Assembly: GCA_002281855.1 (NCBI GenBank)
Contig: NCHQ01000029.1
Span: 53,164 to 117,163, forward strand
Origin: Rhodospirillales bacterium 24-66-33
GTDB lineage: Bacteria > Pseudomonadota > Alphaproteobacteria > Reyranellales > Reyranellaceae
Length of the DNA: 64,000 nt
Direction: 5' to 3'
In this document: positions 51,178-59,553 of the stretch, piece by piece
Layout of the letters: every line of letters starts with the position of its first letter
Position numbering within the stretch: the first letter of the stretch is position 1
Translations under genes and position numbers: made by a program
Notes under the pieces: generated by a model
What the model was told of the DNA's origin: nothing
Databases searched by the model: none
What the model saw: only the letters and a program-made list of their open reading frames with translations

Positions 51178-54100
51178 ATGGCAAGGCGTATGCTCATCGA
51201 TGCAAGTCACCCGGAAGAGACCCGGGTCGTTGTGGTCGATGGAACGAGACTTGAAGAATTCGACTTCGAAACTGCGAGCCGGAAGCCCCTCAAGGGCAAC
51301 ATCTACCTCGCGAAGGTCATTCGCATAGAGCCTTCGCTCCAGGCGGCCTTCGTCGAATATGGCGGGAACCGTCACGGCTTCCTCGCCTTTTCGGAAATCC
51401 ATCCGGACTACTACCAAATCCCCGTCGCCGACCGCGAACGGCTGATTGCCGAGCAGCATCGCCTGCACGCCGAAGCCGAGGACGAGGAACCGCGCCGGAG
51501 AAACCGGATCGATCGCACCGACATCGAAGAAGCGCGCGCCGATATCATCGAAGCCGCGGCGGACGATTTCATCACGGCGGCGGTCCCTGACGAAGCCCCT
51601 GCCAACGAGGTCCCTGGCGACGCTCCCGAGCGCGAGCCCGCCGCGGAAGCTGCCGCCAGCGAGGTCGTTACCGCGGAAGCGCCGGCGCCTGAGGCCCCGG
51701 CTGTCGAGGCCGCTCCTGCGGCCGAGCCCGCTCCTGCGGCCGAGCCCGCTCCTGCGGCCGAGCCCGCTCCTGCGGCCGAGCCCGCTCCTGCGGCCGAGCC
51801 CATCGTCGCCGAAGCCGCGCCCCCCAGCGAACCCGAGCCACAGGCCCAGGCTGCAGAAATCCCGGTCGAGCGGCTCGACGGGCCCGTTCACGTCGAGACG
51901 GCCGAAGCACCGGTGTCCGAGCCGGCGGCCGCACCCACCGTCGAAGGCGATACGACCGCTTTCGCCGAGGCTTCGGACCAAGCGCCCGAACAGGCGGCCG
52001 AACTCACCGGCGAGGCCTCATCGTCCGAGTCGACCGATCCGGCCGAGGCGCCGCAGCCCGACGTCACGGTCGAGACGCTGGGCGGCGACGAGGTGGTCGA
52101 GGAGCGCGAGACGCGCGAGCGTCGCCGCCGCAACCCGATCCGCCAGTACAAGATCCAGGAAGTCATCAAGCGCCGGCAGATCCTGCTGGTGCAGGTCGTC
52201 AAGGAAGAGCGCGGCAACAAGGGCGCCGCCCTCACCACCTACCTGTCGCTGGCCGGCCGCTACTGCGTGCTGATGCCGAACGCCGGTCGTGGTGGCGGAA
52301 TTTCGCGCAAGATCTCCAATCCGTCCGATCGCAAGCGGATGAAGGAGATTCTGGCCGACCTCGAAGTGCCGCAGGGCATGGGCGTCATCCTGCGCACCGC
52401 GGGCCTCGAGCGCTCCAACATCGACATCAAGCGGGACTACGAATATCTGTCGCGCCTCTGGGATTCGATCCGCGAGATCACGATGCGCTCGACTGCGCCG
52501 GCGCTGATCTACGAGGAAGGCGACCTGATCAAGCGGTCGCTGCGCGACATCTACGACACCGACATCGCGCAGGTCCTCGTCGAGGGCGAGGCTGGCTTCC
52601 AGGCCGCCGCCGAGTTCATGCGCCAGCTCGTGCCGCATCAGGCGAACAAGGTCGAACTTTACCGGGAGCCCATTCCCCTCTTCCACCGCTACCAGGTGGA
52701 ATCGCAGTTCGACGCCATGCATTCGCCGACGGTGCAGCTGCGCAGCGGCGGCTACATCGTGATCAATCCGACCGAGGCGCTGGTCGCCATCGACGTGAAT
52801 TCGGGCCGTTCGACCAAGGAACGGAACATCGAGGAAACGGCGGTTCGCACCAACATCGAAGCGGCCGAGGAAATCGCCCGCCAGGTCCGCCTGCGCGACC
52901 TCGCCGGCCTGATCGTGATCGACTTCATCGACATGGAGGAGACGCGCCACCAGCGTCAGGTCGAGCACAAGGTCAAGGACTCGATGCGCACGGACCGCGC
53001 ACGCATCCAGATCGGCCGCATATCGGCATTTGGCCTTCTCGAAATGTCGCGCCAGAGGCTGCGTCCCAGTCTGCTGGAGCATTCGACCGAGGTGTGCCCG
53101 CACTGCGCCGGCAGCGGCCGGATCCGCTCGCTCGAGTCTGCCGCCCTCCACGCGCTGCGTGCGATCGAGGAAGAAGGCGTGCGCCGCCGGTCCAGCGAGA
53201 TCGCCGTCAGCGTCCCGCCGAACGTCGCGCTCTATCTGCTCAACCAGAAGCGCCATTCGCTGTCCGAGATCGAGCATCGCTACGGCTTCACCGTGATCAT
53301 CGAAGCCGACGACGAACTGCATGCCGCCGATTGCGAGATCGAGCGCGTGCGCTCGCGCCGCGAGGATCATCGCAGCGTCGACCGTCCCGTCCCCGAACTG
53401 GCGCGTGCCAGCTACGATGAGACGTCGGGCGACGAGGTGTCGAGCGACGAAGCCGACCGCGGCGAGGCCGTCGAGGGCGAGGATCGCGGCGAGCGTGACG
53501 AAGAGCGCAGCGCCGGCGAGGAAGGTGACGGCCGCAGCCGTCGTCGTCGGCGGCGCCGCCGGCGCGGCGGCTCGCGCGAGGACGGAGACGACTCCGATCG
53601 TCGCCGGGAGACCGCCGGAGAGACCCGCGAGGGCGAGGAGCCCTCCTCAGACGAACCACGCCTCAACGGCGCGGCCGAGGGCGACGAGCACAACGGCCAG
53701 GACGCGGAGCGGGATGTCGCCCGCGCCGACGACGAGAGCGCCGACAATGCCGACGGTGAGAGGCCGGAAGGCGAGGCCAACGGCGACGACCGCGGCGGCA
53801 GCCGCCGCCGTCGGGGCCGCCGGGGCGGACGCCGCCGGCGCCGCGACAACGAGGACGGTGAGCCGATGCAGGGCGAAGGCCAGGCATCCGCCATGGAAAC
53901 CGATGGAGGAGAAGCCGACGGGCAGGACGAGGCACGGGCCTCGAACGGCCACGACACGGCCGAACCCGATCGCAGCCAGGAGCCTCCGGTTTCGCCGCCG
54001 GTGCCGATGGAAGCCCTGCCTGACGAGCATATGCCGGTCGAGCGTGCGCCCTACGATCCGGGCCCGCCGGTGAACGTGGAAGCGGCGCCGCCGCCTCCGC

Positions 54101-54249
54101 CGGCACCTGAAATGAGCGCCGAGCCCGTGGTCGCATCGGCCCCGCAGCCGATGCCCGTTCCCGAGCCGGAACCCGCGCCTGCGCCGCCGCCGGTCCCCGT
54201 GATCGACGCGCCGCCCGAGAAGCCCAAGCGCGGCTGGTGGCGCCGCTAG
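51178..54249 (+). CDS. rne: ribonuclease E/G
   Basis: A 1023-residue endoribonuclease starts at MARRMLIDASHPEETRV, the usual N-terminus; the in-frame extension to 50995 is not conserved. The S1 fold starts near 38 (GNIYLAKVIRIEPSLQAAFVEYGGNRHGFLAFSEIH) and is interrupted by an acidic, Ala/Pro-rich insertion of about 200 residues, including an 18-bp repeat array. The DNase I-like active site Asp residues are in VAIDVNSGRSTKE near 537 and LIVIDFIDME near 579. A CPHC zinc-link lies near 639. The C-terminal tail has arginine-rich RNA-binding stretches (RRRRRRRRRGG, RRRRGRRGGRRRRR) and scaffold motifs, as in alphaproteobacterial degradosomes. Confidence 0.94.
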   Translation: MARRMLIDASHPEETRVVVVDGTRLEEFDFETASRKPLKGNIYLAKVIRIEPSLQAAFVEYGGNRHGFLAFSEIHPDYYQIPVADRERLIAEQHRLHAEAEDEEPRRRNRIDRTDIEEARADIIEAAADDFITAAVPDEAPANEVPGDAPEREPAAEAAASEVVTAEAPAPEAPAVEAAPAAEPAPAAEPAPAAEPAPAAEPAPAAEPIVAEAAPPSEPEPQAQAAEIPVERLDGPVHVETAEAPVSEPAAAPTVEGDTTAFAEASDQAPEQAAELTGEASSSESTDPAEAPQPDVTVETLGGDEVVEERETRERRRRNPIRQYKIQEVIKRRQILLVQVVKEERGNKGAALTTYLSLAGRYCVLMPNAGRGGGISRKISNPSDRKRMKEILADLEVPQGMGVILRTAGLERSNIDIKRDYEYLSRLWDSIREITMRSTAPALIYEEGDLIKRSLRDIYDTDIAQVLVEGEAGFQAAAEFMRQLVPHQANKVELYREPIPLFHRYQVESQFDAMHSPTVQLRSGGYIVINPTEALVAIDVNSGRSTKERNIEETAVRTNIEAAEEIARQVRLRDLAGLIVIDFIDMEETRHQRQVEHKVKDSMRTDRARIQIGRISAFGLLEMSRQRLRPSLLEHSTEVCPHCAGSGRIRSLESAALHALRAIEEEGVRRRSSEIAVSVPPNVALYLLNQKRHSLSEIEHRYGFTVIIEADDELHAADCEIERVRSRREDHRSVDRPVPELARASYDETSGDEVSSDEADRGEAVEGEDRGERDEERSAGEEGDGRSRRRRRRRRRGGSREDGDDSDRRRETAGETREGEEPSSDEPRLNGAAEGDEHNGQDAERDVARADDESADNADGERPEGEANGDDRGGSRRRRGRRGGRRRRRDNEDGEPMQGEGQASAMETDGGEADGQDEARASNGHDTAEPDRSQEPPVSPPVPMEALPDEHMPVERAPYDPGPPVNVEAAPPPPPAPEMSAEPVVASAPQPMPVPEPEPAPAPPPVPVIDAPPEKPKRGWWRR
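51712..51801 (+). repeat. 18-bp minisatellite, five perfect units, in rne
   Basis: The unit GCTCCTGCGGCCGAGCCC occurs five times in tandem (starts 51712, 51730, 51748, 51766, 51784) with no mismatch, coding APAAEP five times. It lies in the acidic insertion in the S1 region. The perfect identity means recent expansion; copy-number change would alter the protein by six residues per unit without a frameshift. Confidence 0.95.
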
Positions 54250-54263
54250 GAAAGACGCACACC

Positions 54264-55223
54264 ATGCGTCGCCGCTCCCTGATCGCCGGCGCAACAGCGC
54301 TCTCGCTCGGTGGCGCGGCGAAGGCAGATACGTTCCCGAACGGCCCGATTCGTATCATCGTGCCGTTCGGCCCAGGGTCGGCGACCGATCAGAGCGCACG
54401 CAACGTCGCCGACGGCCTCAACAAGGCCTTCGGCGTGCCGGCCGTCGTCGAGAACAAGCCCGGCGCCAACGGCGCGATCGCGGCCGAAGTCGCGGCCAAG
54501 GCCAAGCCTGATGGCCAGACGATCTTCGTCTGCTCCAACACCGCGGCGGCGTCGAACGTCGCGCTGATGAAGTCCCTGCCCTACGATCCGCTGAAGGATT
54601 TCGACCCGGTCACGATCATCGGCCGCGCGCCGGTATTCATGATCCTCAATGCCAAGGTCGAGGCGAGGACGGCGGCCGAGTTCGTGGCGCTGTGCAAGCG
54701 CCAGCCGGGCCGCATCAACTTCGGCTCGGGCAGCGCCTCGACCCGCATCTCGGGCGAGCTGCTCAAGGCCAAGGCAGGCATCGACATGGTCCACGTCCCC
54801 TACAAGAGCACGCCGGCGGCGCTCCAGGACACGATCGCCGGCCACGTCCAGATGTGCTTCGCCGACCCGGTGACCAGCCTGCCCCAGGTCAAGGCGGGCA
54901 CCGTGCGTTGCCTCGGCGTCGGCAGCCGTGGCCGCTACAGGCTCACGCCGGACATCCCGACCCTGATCGAGCAGGGCATTCCCGACTTCGAGTTGATGAC
55001 CTGGACCGGCATCCTCATGCCGCGCGGCGTGCCCCAGCCGGTCATGGGGAAGCTCCGCGAAGCCATGCTCCGGGCCATCACCGATCCCCTCTACGTCGAG
55101 CGCCAGGCGCAGGGCGGGTCGGAAATCGCGCCCTGCTCCCCCGACGAAATGCGCCGCATCATGATCGCCGAGATCGAACTCTATCGCGAGATGATGAAGA
55201 TCGCCGGCATCGAGCCGGAATAA
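54264..55223 (+). CDS. Bug/TctC-family tripartite tricarboxylate transporter receptor
   Basis: A 319-residue periplasmic receptor starts at MRRRSLIAGATAL, whose arginines and short hydrophobic stretch suggest a signal peptide ending near AKA. The family motifs ITVPFGPGSATDQSA-like (IRIIVPFGPGSATD), VVENKPGANGAIAAEVAAKAKPDG and VHVPYKSTPAALQDTIAGHV are present. The gene starts 14 nt after the rne stop. The ligand is unknown. It precedes the aldehyde dehydrogenase gene but a ModE-like box lies in between, so the two may be controlled separately. Confidence 0.87.
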   Translation: MRRRSLIAGATALSLGGAAKADTFPNGPIRIIVPFGPGSATDQSARNVADGLNKAFGVPAVVENKPGANGAIAAEVAAKAKPDGQTIFVCSNTAAASNVALMKSLPYDPLKDFDPVTIIGRAPVFMILNAKVEARTAAEFVALCKRQPGRINFGSGSASTRISGELLKAKAGIDMVHVPYKSTPAALQDTIAGHVQMCFADPVTSLPQVKAGTVRCLGVGSRGRYRLTPDIPTLIEQGIPDFELMTWTGILMPRGVPQPVMGKLREAMLRAITDPLYVERQAQGGSEIAPCSPDEMRRIMIAEIELYREMMKIAGIEPE

Positions 55224-55263
55224 GACAGTGGCCAGGACGCCGGCTCGTCCCGCCCTTTGCACG

Positions 55264-55286
55264 CGTTATATTTAATTATATATCGA
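55264..55286. promoter_or_regulatory. ModE-box-like palindrome before the aldehyde dehydrogenase
   Basis: CGTTATAT at 55264-55271 is followed by TTAATT and ATATATCGA (55278-55286). The left arm equals that of the box at 58711 and the right arm equals that of the box at 60356. The gap is 6 bp instead of the 8 bp seen in those two and in the known Escherichia coli site, so this one is weaker. It sits about 50 bp before the ATG at 55337, where a repressor would overlap a promoter. Confidence 0.5.
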
Positions 55287-55336
55287 TAGTCGTACATCGA
55301 CAGGCACACGTTGAGAGCAATCCAGAGGGTCGAACC

Positions 55337-56767
55337 ATGCAGCATGCGAAGCATTTCTACATCGACGGCAATTGGGTGGACCCGATCGTGCCCGCCCTGC
55401 TCGACGTCATCGATCCGTCGACCGAGGAGGCCTACGTCCAGATCTCGGTCGGCAGCGCCGCCGACGTCGATCGTGCCGTGGCTGCCGCCAAGGCCGCCTT
55501 CCCGTCGTTCGCCCGCACCAGCCGCAAGGAGCGCCTCGACCTGCTGCGCGCCATCCTGGCCGAGTACAACAAGCGCCGGAACGATGTCGGCGACGCCATC
55601 TCGCGCGAGATGGGCGCGCCGCTCGAGTTCGCCCGCACCATCCAGGCGGGCCGTGGCACGGCGCATCTCGAGCGCATGATCTCGGTCCTCGAAACCTATC
55701 CGTTCGAGACGGTGGAAGGCACGACATTGATTGCGCGCGAGCCGATCGGCGTCTGTGGCCTCATCACGCCATGGAACTGGCCAACCAACCAGATCGCCTG
55801 CAAGGTCCTGCCGGCGCTGGCCGCCGGCTGCACCATGGTGCTGAAGCCGTCGGAAGAGGCACCGATCGACGCCCTCGTCTGGACCGAGATCATGCACGCC
55901 GCCGGCACGCCCAAGGGCGTCTACAACATGGTCCAGGGCGCCGGCTCCGTGGTCGGCGAGGCGATGTCGAGCCATCCCGACATCGACATGATGTCGTTCA
56001 CCGGCTCGACCCGCGCCGGCATCCGCGTGGCCCAGGCGGCCGCCGTCACGGTCAAGCGCGTCGCCCAGGAACTGGGCGGCAAATCGGCCAACGTCCTGCT
56101 GCCCGACGTCGACTTCCAGATGGCCGTCACCAAGGGCATCAACAGCATGATGGTGAACTCGGGCCAGTCCTGCACGGCGCCCAGCCGCATGTTCGTGCCG
56201 CAGGACCGCCACGACGAGGTGAAGCGGATCGCCAAGGCGGCAGCCGAGAAGTTCGTGGTCGGCAATCCGCAGGACCCGACCACCAGGCTCGGTCCCGTGG
56301 TCAATGAATCCCAGTTCAACAAGATCCAGGGCCTGATCCAGAAGGGCATCGAGGAGGGCGCGGAACTGGTGACCGGCGGCCCCGGCCGTCCGGAGAACCT
56401 GAACCGCGGCTACTATGTGCGGCCGACCGTGTTCGCGGGCGTCACCAACGACATGACGATCGCGCGCGAGGAGATCTTCGGGCCGGTCATCTGCATCCTC
56501 CCCTACAAGGACGAGGAAGAGGTCATCCGTCTCGCCAACGACACGATCTACGGCCTCGCCGCCTACGTGCAGGGCACCGATCTCGAGCATGCCCGCAAGG
56601 TCGCCGCGCAGATGCGCGCGGGCAACGTCCACGTGAACTATCCGATGGGCGACACGGCGGCGCCGTTCGGCGGCTACAAGCAGTCGGGTAATGGCCGCGA
56701 GTACGGCAAGTGGGGCCTCGAGGAGTTCCTCGAGACCAAGGCGGTCATCGGCTACAAGGCCGCCTGA
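55337..56767 (+). CDS. NAD(P)-dependent aldehyde dehydrogenase
   Basis: A 476-residue aldehyde dehydrogenase. Catalytic C279 is in NSGQSCTAPSR, general base E245 in QELGGKSANV, and the cofactor and phosphate loops are PWNWPTNQIACKVLPALAAGCTMVLKPSE and SFTGSTRAGIRV. The C-terminal FGGYKQSGNGREYGKWGLEEFLETK is typical. It oxidises an aldehyde to an acid; the substrate class is not clear. A molybdenum-response box lies about 50 bp upstream, and it does not itself use molybdenum. It is followed by the FAD/NAD(P)-binding gene 116 nt later. Confidence 0.93.
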   Translation: MQHAKHFYIDGNWVDPIVPALLDVIDPSTEEAYVQISVGSAADVDRAVAAAKAAFPSFARTSRKERLDLLRAILAEYNKRRNDVGDAISREMGAPLEFARTIQAGRGTAHLERMISVLETYPFETVEGTTLIAREPIGVCGLITPWNWPTNQIACKVLPALAAGCTMVLKPSEEAPIDALVWTEIMHAAGTPKGVYNMVQGAGSVVGEAMSSHPDIDMMSFTGSTRAGIRVAQAAAVTVKRVAQELGGKSANVLLPDVDFQMAVTKGINSMMVNSGQSCTAPSRMFVPQDRHDEVKRIAKAAAEKFVVGNPQDPTTRLGPVVNESQFNKIQGLIQKGIEEGAELVTGGPGRPENLNRGYYVRPTVFAGVTNDMTIAREEIFGPVICILPYKDEEEVIRLANDTIYGLAAYVQGTDLEHARKVAAQMRAGNVHVNYPMGDTAAPFGGYKQSGNGREYGKWGLEEFLETKAVIGYKAA

Positions 56768-56883
56768 CGCTTCAACCTCGATCGCGCGGCCGGCGCGGGT
56801 GCACGCGCCGGCCGCTCGGCAGCGCCCAGCGGTCGCACCGCCTGTCGCTGGCATCCAGGACGCGACACCGCCATACTTCGCTC

Positions 56884-58260
56884 ATGCAGCATACCGAACG
56901 CCAGACCCCGTCCGTCGACATCGCAATCGTCGGCGGCGGCGCCAGCGGCGTGCTGCTGGCCGCCCAGCTCGTGCGCAAGAGCAAGCTCCGCGTTGCCCTG
57001 ATCGATCGCAGCGACATTCCCGGCCTCGGGGTGGCCTACTCGACACGCTGTCGGGGTCACCTCCTGAACGTGCGCGCCAGCGACATGACGGCGCTCGACG
57101 ATGAGCCCGATCATTTCGTGAAGTGGCTGGCACGGGACGGCGGCGCTTTGGGCCCCACGGACTTCGTGCCCCGTGCCGACTACGGGCGGTACCTCCAGGA
57201 TCTGCTGGCCCAGTCGCTGGAACGCGCGCCAGGCCGGCTGCAGATCGTCATCGGGGACGTCACCGCCGTTCGCGAGAGGCCCGACGGCGTCTCGCTCGAC
57301 ATTTCCGGGCAGGACGTCCCGTTGTTCGCCCGCAGGGCCGTCCTGGCGACCGGGCATCGCCCGCCCTCGAAGGATTCCGGCGCCTATCACGGCAATCCGT
57401 GGCGCGAAGAGGCCGTCGCGGGCCTTGCCCCCGATGCGTCCATCCTCCTGATCGGCACCAGCCTGACGATGATCGACGTGCTGATCTCGCTGATGGAGCA
57501 CGGCCACAAGGGGCCGATCGTCGCCCTGTCCCGGCGCGGGCTGGTGCCGCATCACCATCCGCCGGCGCCGATCCCCACGCCCGACGCCGACACGCGCGAT
57601 CTCTTCACCGGCAGCCTGTCGCAACGCACCGCCCGGTTCCGCGCCAAGCTGCGGGCCGGCCTGGGCTGGCCGGGCCTCATGCAGCTCCTGCGGCCGCACA
57701 ACAACGAACTCTGGCACGGGCTCGACCTCGATCAGCGGCGGCGCTTCCTGCGCCATCTGCGTCCATGGTGGGACATCCATCGCCATCGCGTCGCGCCGCA
57801 CATCGGCGAACAGATCGATGCCGCCAGGGCAAGCGGTCAGCTCTCGATCGTCTCGGGGCGCATCGAGATCAGCCGCACGACGGACGACAAGGTCGACGTC
57901 ACCATCATCCGTCGCGGCTCGACCGAGCGGGAGCCGCGCAGCTTCGACCGGGTCGTCGACTGCCGCGGCCCGCGCAACGAGGTCGACGTCCGCCTGCCCC
58001 TCCACGCGCAATTGGTGAAGGACGGTCTGCTGCGACCCGATCCACTCAACCAGGGCCTCGACATTGCCGAGGACGAAGCGCTGATCTCCCAGGCGGGCAT
58101 CCCCTCGAAGCACCTCTTCGTTCTCGGACCGCCGACGCGTGGGCGCTACACCGAGATCGTGGCGATCCCCGACATCCGGATCCAGGCCGCAGACATCGCC
58201 GACCAGCTCGTCGCACAGCTGCGCGAGCCGTCTGGTCTTGCTACCAGTCCCGCCGCATAA
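56884..58260 (+). CDS. FAD/NAD(P)-binding protein (PF13454 type)
   Basis: A 458-residue flavoprotein starts at MQHTERQTPSVD. The FAD Rossmann motif GGGASGVLLAAQ is near 18, and LIDRSDIPGLGVAYSTRCRGHLLNVRASDMTALDDEPDHFVKWL is the family signature. A second nucleotide-binding stretch is SILLIGTSLTMIDVLISLMEHG. Proteins of this type are found beside transport and catabolic genes, with unknown reactions, probably an oxidoreduction using NAD(P)H and FAD. It precedes the ModE domain gene by 7 nt and is likely in the same transcript. Confidence 0.88.
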   Translation: MQHTERQTPSVDIAIVGGGASGVLLAAQLVRKSKLRVALIDRSDIPGLGVAYSTRCRGHLLNVRASDMTALDDEPDHFVKWLARDGGALGPTDFVPRADYGRYLQDLLAQSLERAPGRLQIVIGDVTAVRERPDGVSLDISGQDVPLFARRAVLATGHRPPSKDSGAYHGNPWREEAVAGLAPDASILLIGTSLTMIDVLISLMEHGHKGPIVALSRRGLVPHHHPPAPIPTPDADTRDLFTGSLSQRTARFRAKLRAGLGWPGLMQLLRPHNNELWHGLDLDQRRRFLRHLRPWWDIHRHRVAPHIGEQIDAARASGQLSIVSGRIEISRTTDDKVDVTIIRRGSTEREPRSFDRVVDCRGPRNEVDVRLPLHAQLVKDGLLRPDPLNQGLDIAEDEALISQAGIPSKHLFVLGPPTRGRYTEIVAIPDIRIQAADIADQLVAQLREPSGLATSPAA

Positions 58261-58267
58261 TTCCCGG

Positions 58268-58666
58268 ATGGGACGCCGACCAGCCAAAGCCGCGGCCAAG
58301 CCGGCCGACAAGACTTCCTTGCACCTGCGGATCGATTTCGGCGGCGACCGCTCGATCGGCCCCGGCAAGGTCCGCCTGCTCGAGCTGATCAACGAGACCG
58401 GATCGATCTCCGCCGCGGGTCGTGCGCTGGCCATGTCCTATCGCCAGGCCTGGCTGCTGGTCGACGAGATGAACCAGATGTTCCGCGAGCCCGTGGTGAC
58501 CGCCCAGACCGGCGGCGGTGGCGGTGGCGGCACGTCGGTCACGGAAACCGGCAACGACATCGTCCGCCTCTATCGCGAGATGGAGCGGCGGGCCTACGGC
58601 GCCTCCTCGCCGGAAATCCGCTCGCTGGCCCGCCTGCTCACCCCGCCCGACACCAAGCTCCACTAG
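58268..58666 (+). CDS. stand-alone ModE DNA-binding domain
   Basis: A 132-residue protein whose body is the N-terminal winged-helix of ModE: SLHLRIDFGGDRSIGPGKVRLLELINETGSISAAGRALAMSYRQAWLLVDEMN near 17-68 and a Gly-rich wing (TGGGGGGGTSVTETG) near 80. Full ModE has about 260 residues with two molybdate-binding Mop domains at the C-terminus; those are absent here. So it can bind ModE boxes but has no obvious molybdate sensor of its own. An alanine- and lysine-rich tail precedes the domain. It starts 7 nt after the flavoprotein gene. The strongest ModE-type box lies downstream, in front of the next gene. Confidence 0.9.
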   Translation: MGRRPAKAAAKPADKTSLHLRIDFGGDRSIGPGKVRLLELINETGSISAAGRALAMSYRQAWLLVDEMNQMFREPVVTAQTGGGGGGGTSVTETGNDIVRLYREMERRAYGASSPEIRSLARLLTPPDTKLH

Positions 58667-58710
58667 AATTCCCGGCGACGTCCGCCTGGCGGGCGGCTTG
58701 CGTCATCGTG

Positions 58711-58734
58711 CGTTATATCTTAATGGATATAGCG
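58711..58734. promoter_or_regulatory. ModE box before the small paralogous pair
   Basis: CGTTATAT (58711-58718), an 8-bp centre and ATATAGCG (58727-58734). The halves match each other in 7 of 8 positions. The geometry, CGTTATAT-N8-ATATAACG, is that of the known Escherichia coli modA ModE site. It lies 26 bp before the ATG at 58761, so it should overlap or follow the promoter of the two small genes. The ModE gene itself ends 44 bp upstream. Confidence 0.75.
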
Positions 58735-58760
58735 TCATTCACGGCAGCGAGGGGTCGGTC

Positions 58761-59141
58761 ATGGAGATCGTCGGCAAGGGTTTGACGGACTGTCAGGTGG
58801 ACCCGACGGGCGTTTCGTTCCGCCTCGGCTTCGAAGGCGTCGACGGCCAGCCGGCCTCGGTAATTCTGCCGGTCGATTGCCTGCGCGCGCTCCTGATGAC
58901 CCTGCCCCATGTGATCGAGAAGGCGCTGAAGGCCCGCTACAAGGACGATACGCTGAAGGTCGTCTATCCGATGGGCGGCTTCTCGCTCGAGGCTGCCGCC
59001 GGCAGCACCAGCACCATCCTGACGATGAACACGCCCGACGGGTTCAAGGTCTCCTTCGCCCTGACACCAGAGGATGCCGGCGGGCTGGCGACTTCGCTGG
59101 TGGGGATCGACTTCGCTCAGCCGCGCGCAACCTTCAACTAG
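58761..59141 (+). CDS. unrecognised small protein A of the ModE locus
   Basis: A 126-residue soluble protein with no membrane segment or signal peptide, starting after GCGAGGGG at ATG 58761. The pattern is beta strand, then VILPVDCLRALLMTLPHVIEKAL (helix), then strands LKVVYPMGGFSLEAA and ILTMNTPDGFKVSFALTPEDAGGLATSLVG. The order and several residues match those of the next gene's product, so the two are paralogues. No known domain, including Mop, is recognised. The ModE box 26 bp upstream suggests molybdate control. The first in-frame codons (from 58518) overlap the ModE gene in another frame and are not used. Confidence 0.7.
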   Translation: MEIVGKGLTDCQVDPTGVSFRLGFEGVDGQPASVILPVDCLRALLMTLPHVIEKALKARYKDDTLKVVYPMGGFSLEAAAGSTSTILTMNTPDGFKVSFALTPEDAGGLATSLVGIDFAQPRATFN

Positions 59142-59154
59142 AGGCCCTCAGTTG

Positions 59155-59553
59155 ATGAGGGACGGAGAGCCGCGGATCGATTTTGGCCAGGCCGCAGAGG
59201 TCACCGGCGAATTGCTCGCGCAGGACAACGCCGTGATGCTCACCTTGCTCGGCCATGATGGCAGGCGTTCCACCCTGACCATCCCGGCCGCGGACCTGCA
59301 GCGGCTGGTGCCGCTCCTCCTCCTGCTGGGCCGTGCCCTGCCCCAGCATGAGTTGTCCGATCCCGCCAAGCTCTCGCTGGTGCCGACCGATTCGCTGAGC
59401 GTCGGCGGCCTGCCGGGGGGCGAAACGCTGCTCGCCGTCGCAGTTGGTCCCGCCACGGTCGGATTCTCCCTGCCCGCCTCGGCCGCCGAGAAGCTGGGAC
59501 GGTCCCTGCTCCTCGTCGGCAACGACGCGGCCGGGGCTACTTCAATACAGTGA
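59155..59553 (+). CDS. unrecognised small protein B, paralogue of protein A
   Basis: A 132-residue soluble protein starts at MRDGEPRIDFGQ, 13 nt after protein A. It has the same layout: a strand around VMLTLLGHDG, helix TIPAADLQRLVPLLLLLGRAL, strand LSLVPTDSLSVGG and final FSLPASAAEKLGRSLLLVGND. Alignment with protein A keeps the DG-x5-P-x2-x-L block, the helix and the G-T-L...V-x-F-x-L end. The two probably form a complex. The 3' end overlaps the convergent modA stop region by 17 bp. Confidence 0.7.
   Translation: MRDGEPRIDFGQAAEVTGELLAQDNAVMLTLLGHDGRRSTLTIPAADLQRLVPLLLLLGRALPQHELSDPAKLSLVPTDSLSVGGLPGGETLLAVAVGPATVGFSLPASAAEKLGRSLLLVGNDAAGATSIQ

Noticed and set aside
51712..51801. Possible CRISPR array
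   Set aside because: The repeat units are directly adjacent without spacers and in frame in rne, so this is a coding minisatellite.
50806..51981. A 391-codon minus-strand frame with Gly-Arg-Leu repeats
   Set aside because: It is antisense to the rne leader and its repeat region; the repeated text is the reverse of the 18-bp units.
54692..56767. A long upstream extension of the aldehyde dehydrogenase frame
   Set aside because: It runs through the Bug receptor in another frame; the dehydrogenase begins properly at ATG 55337.
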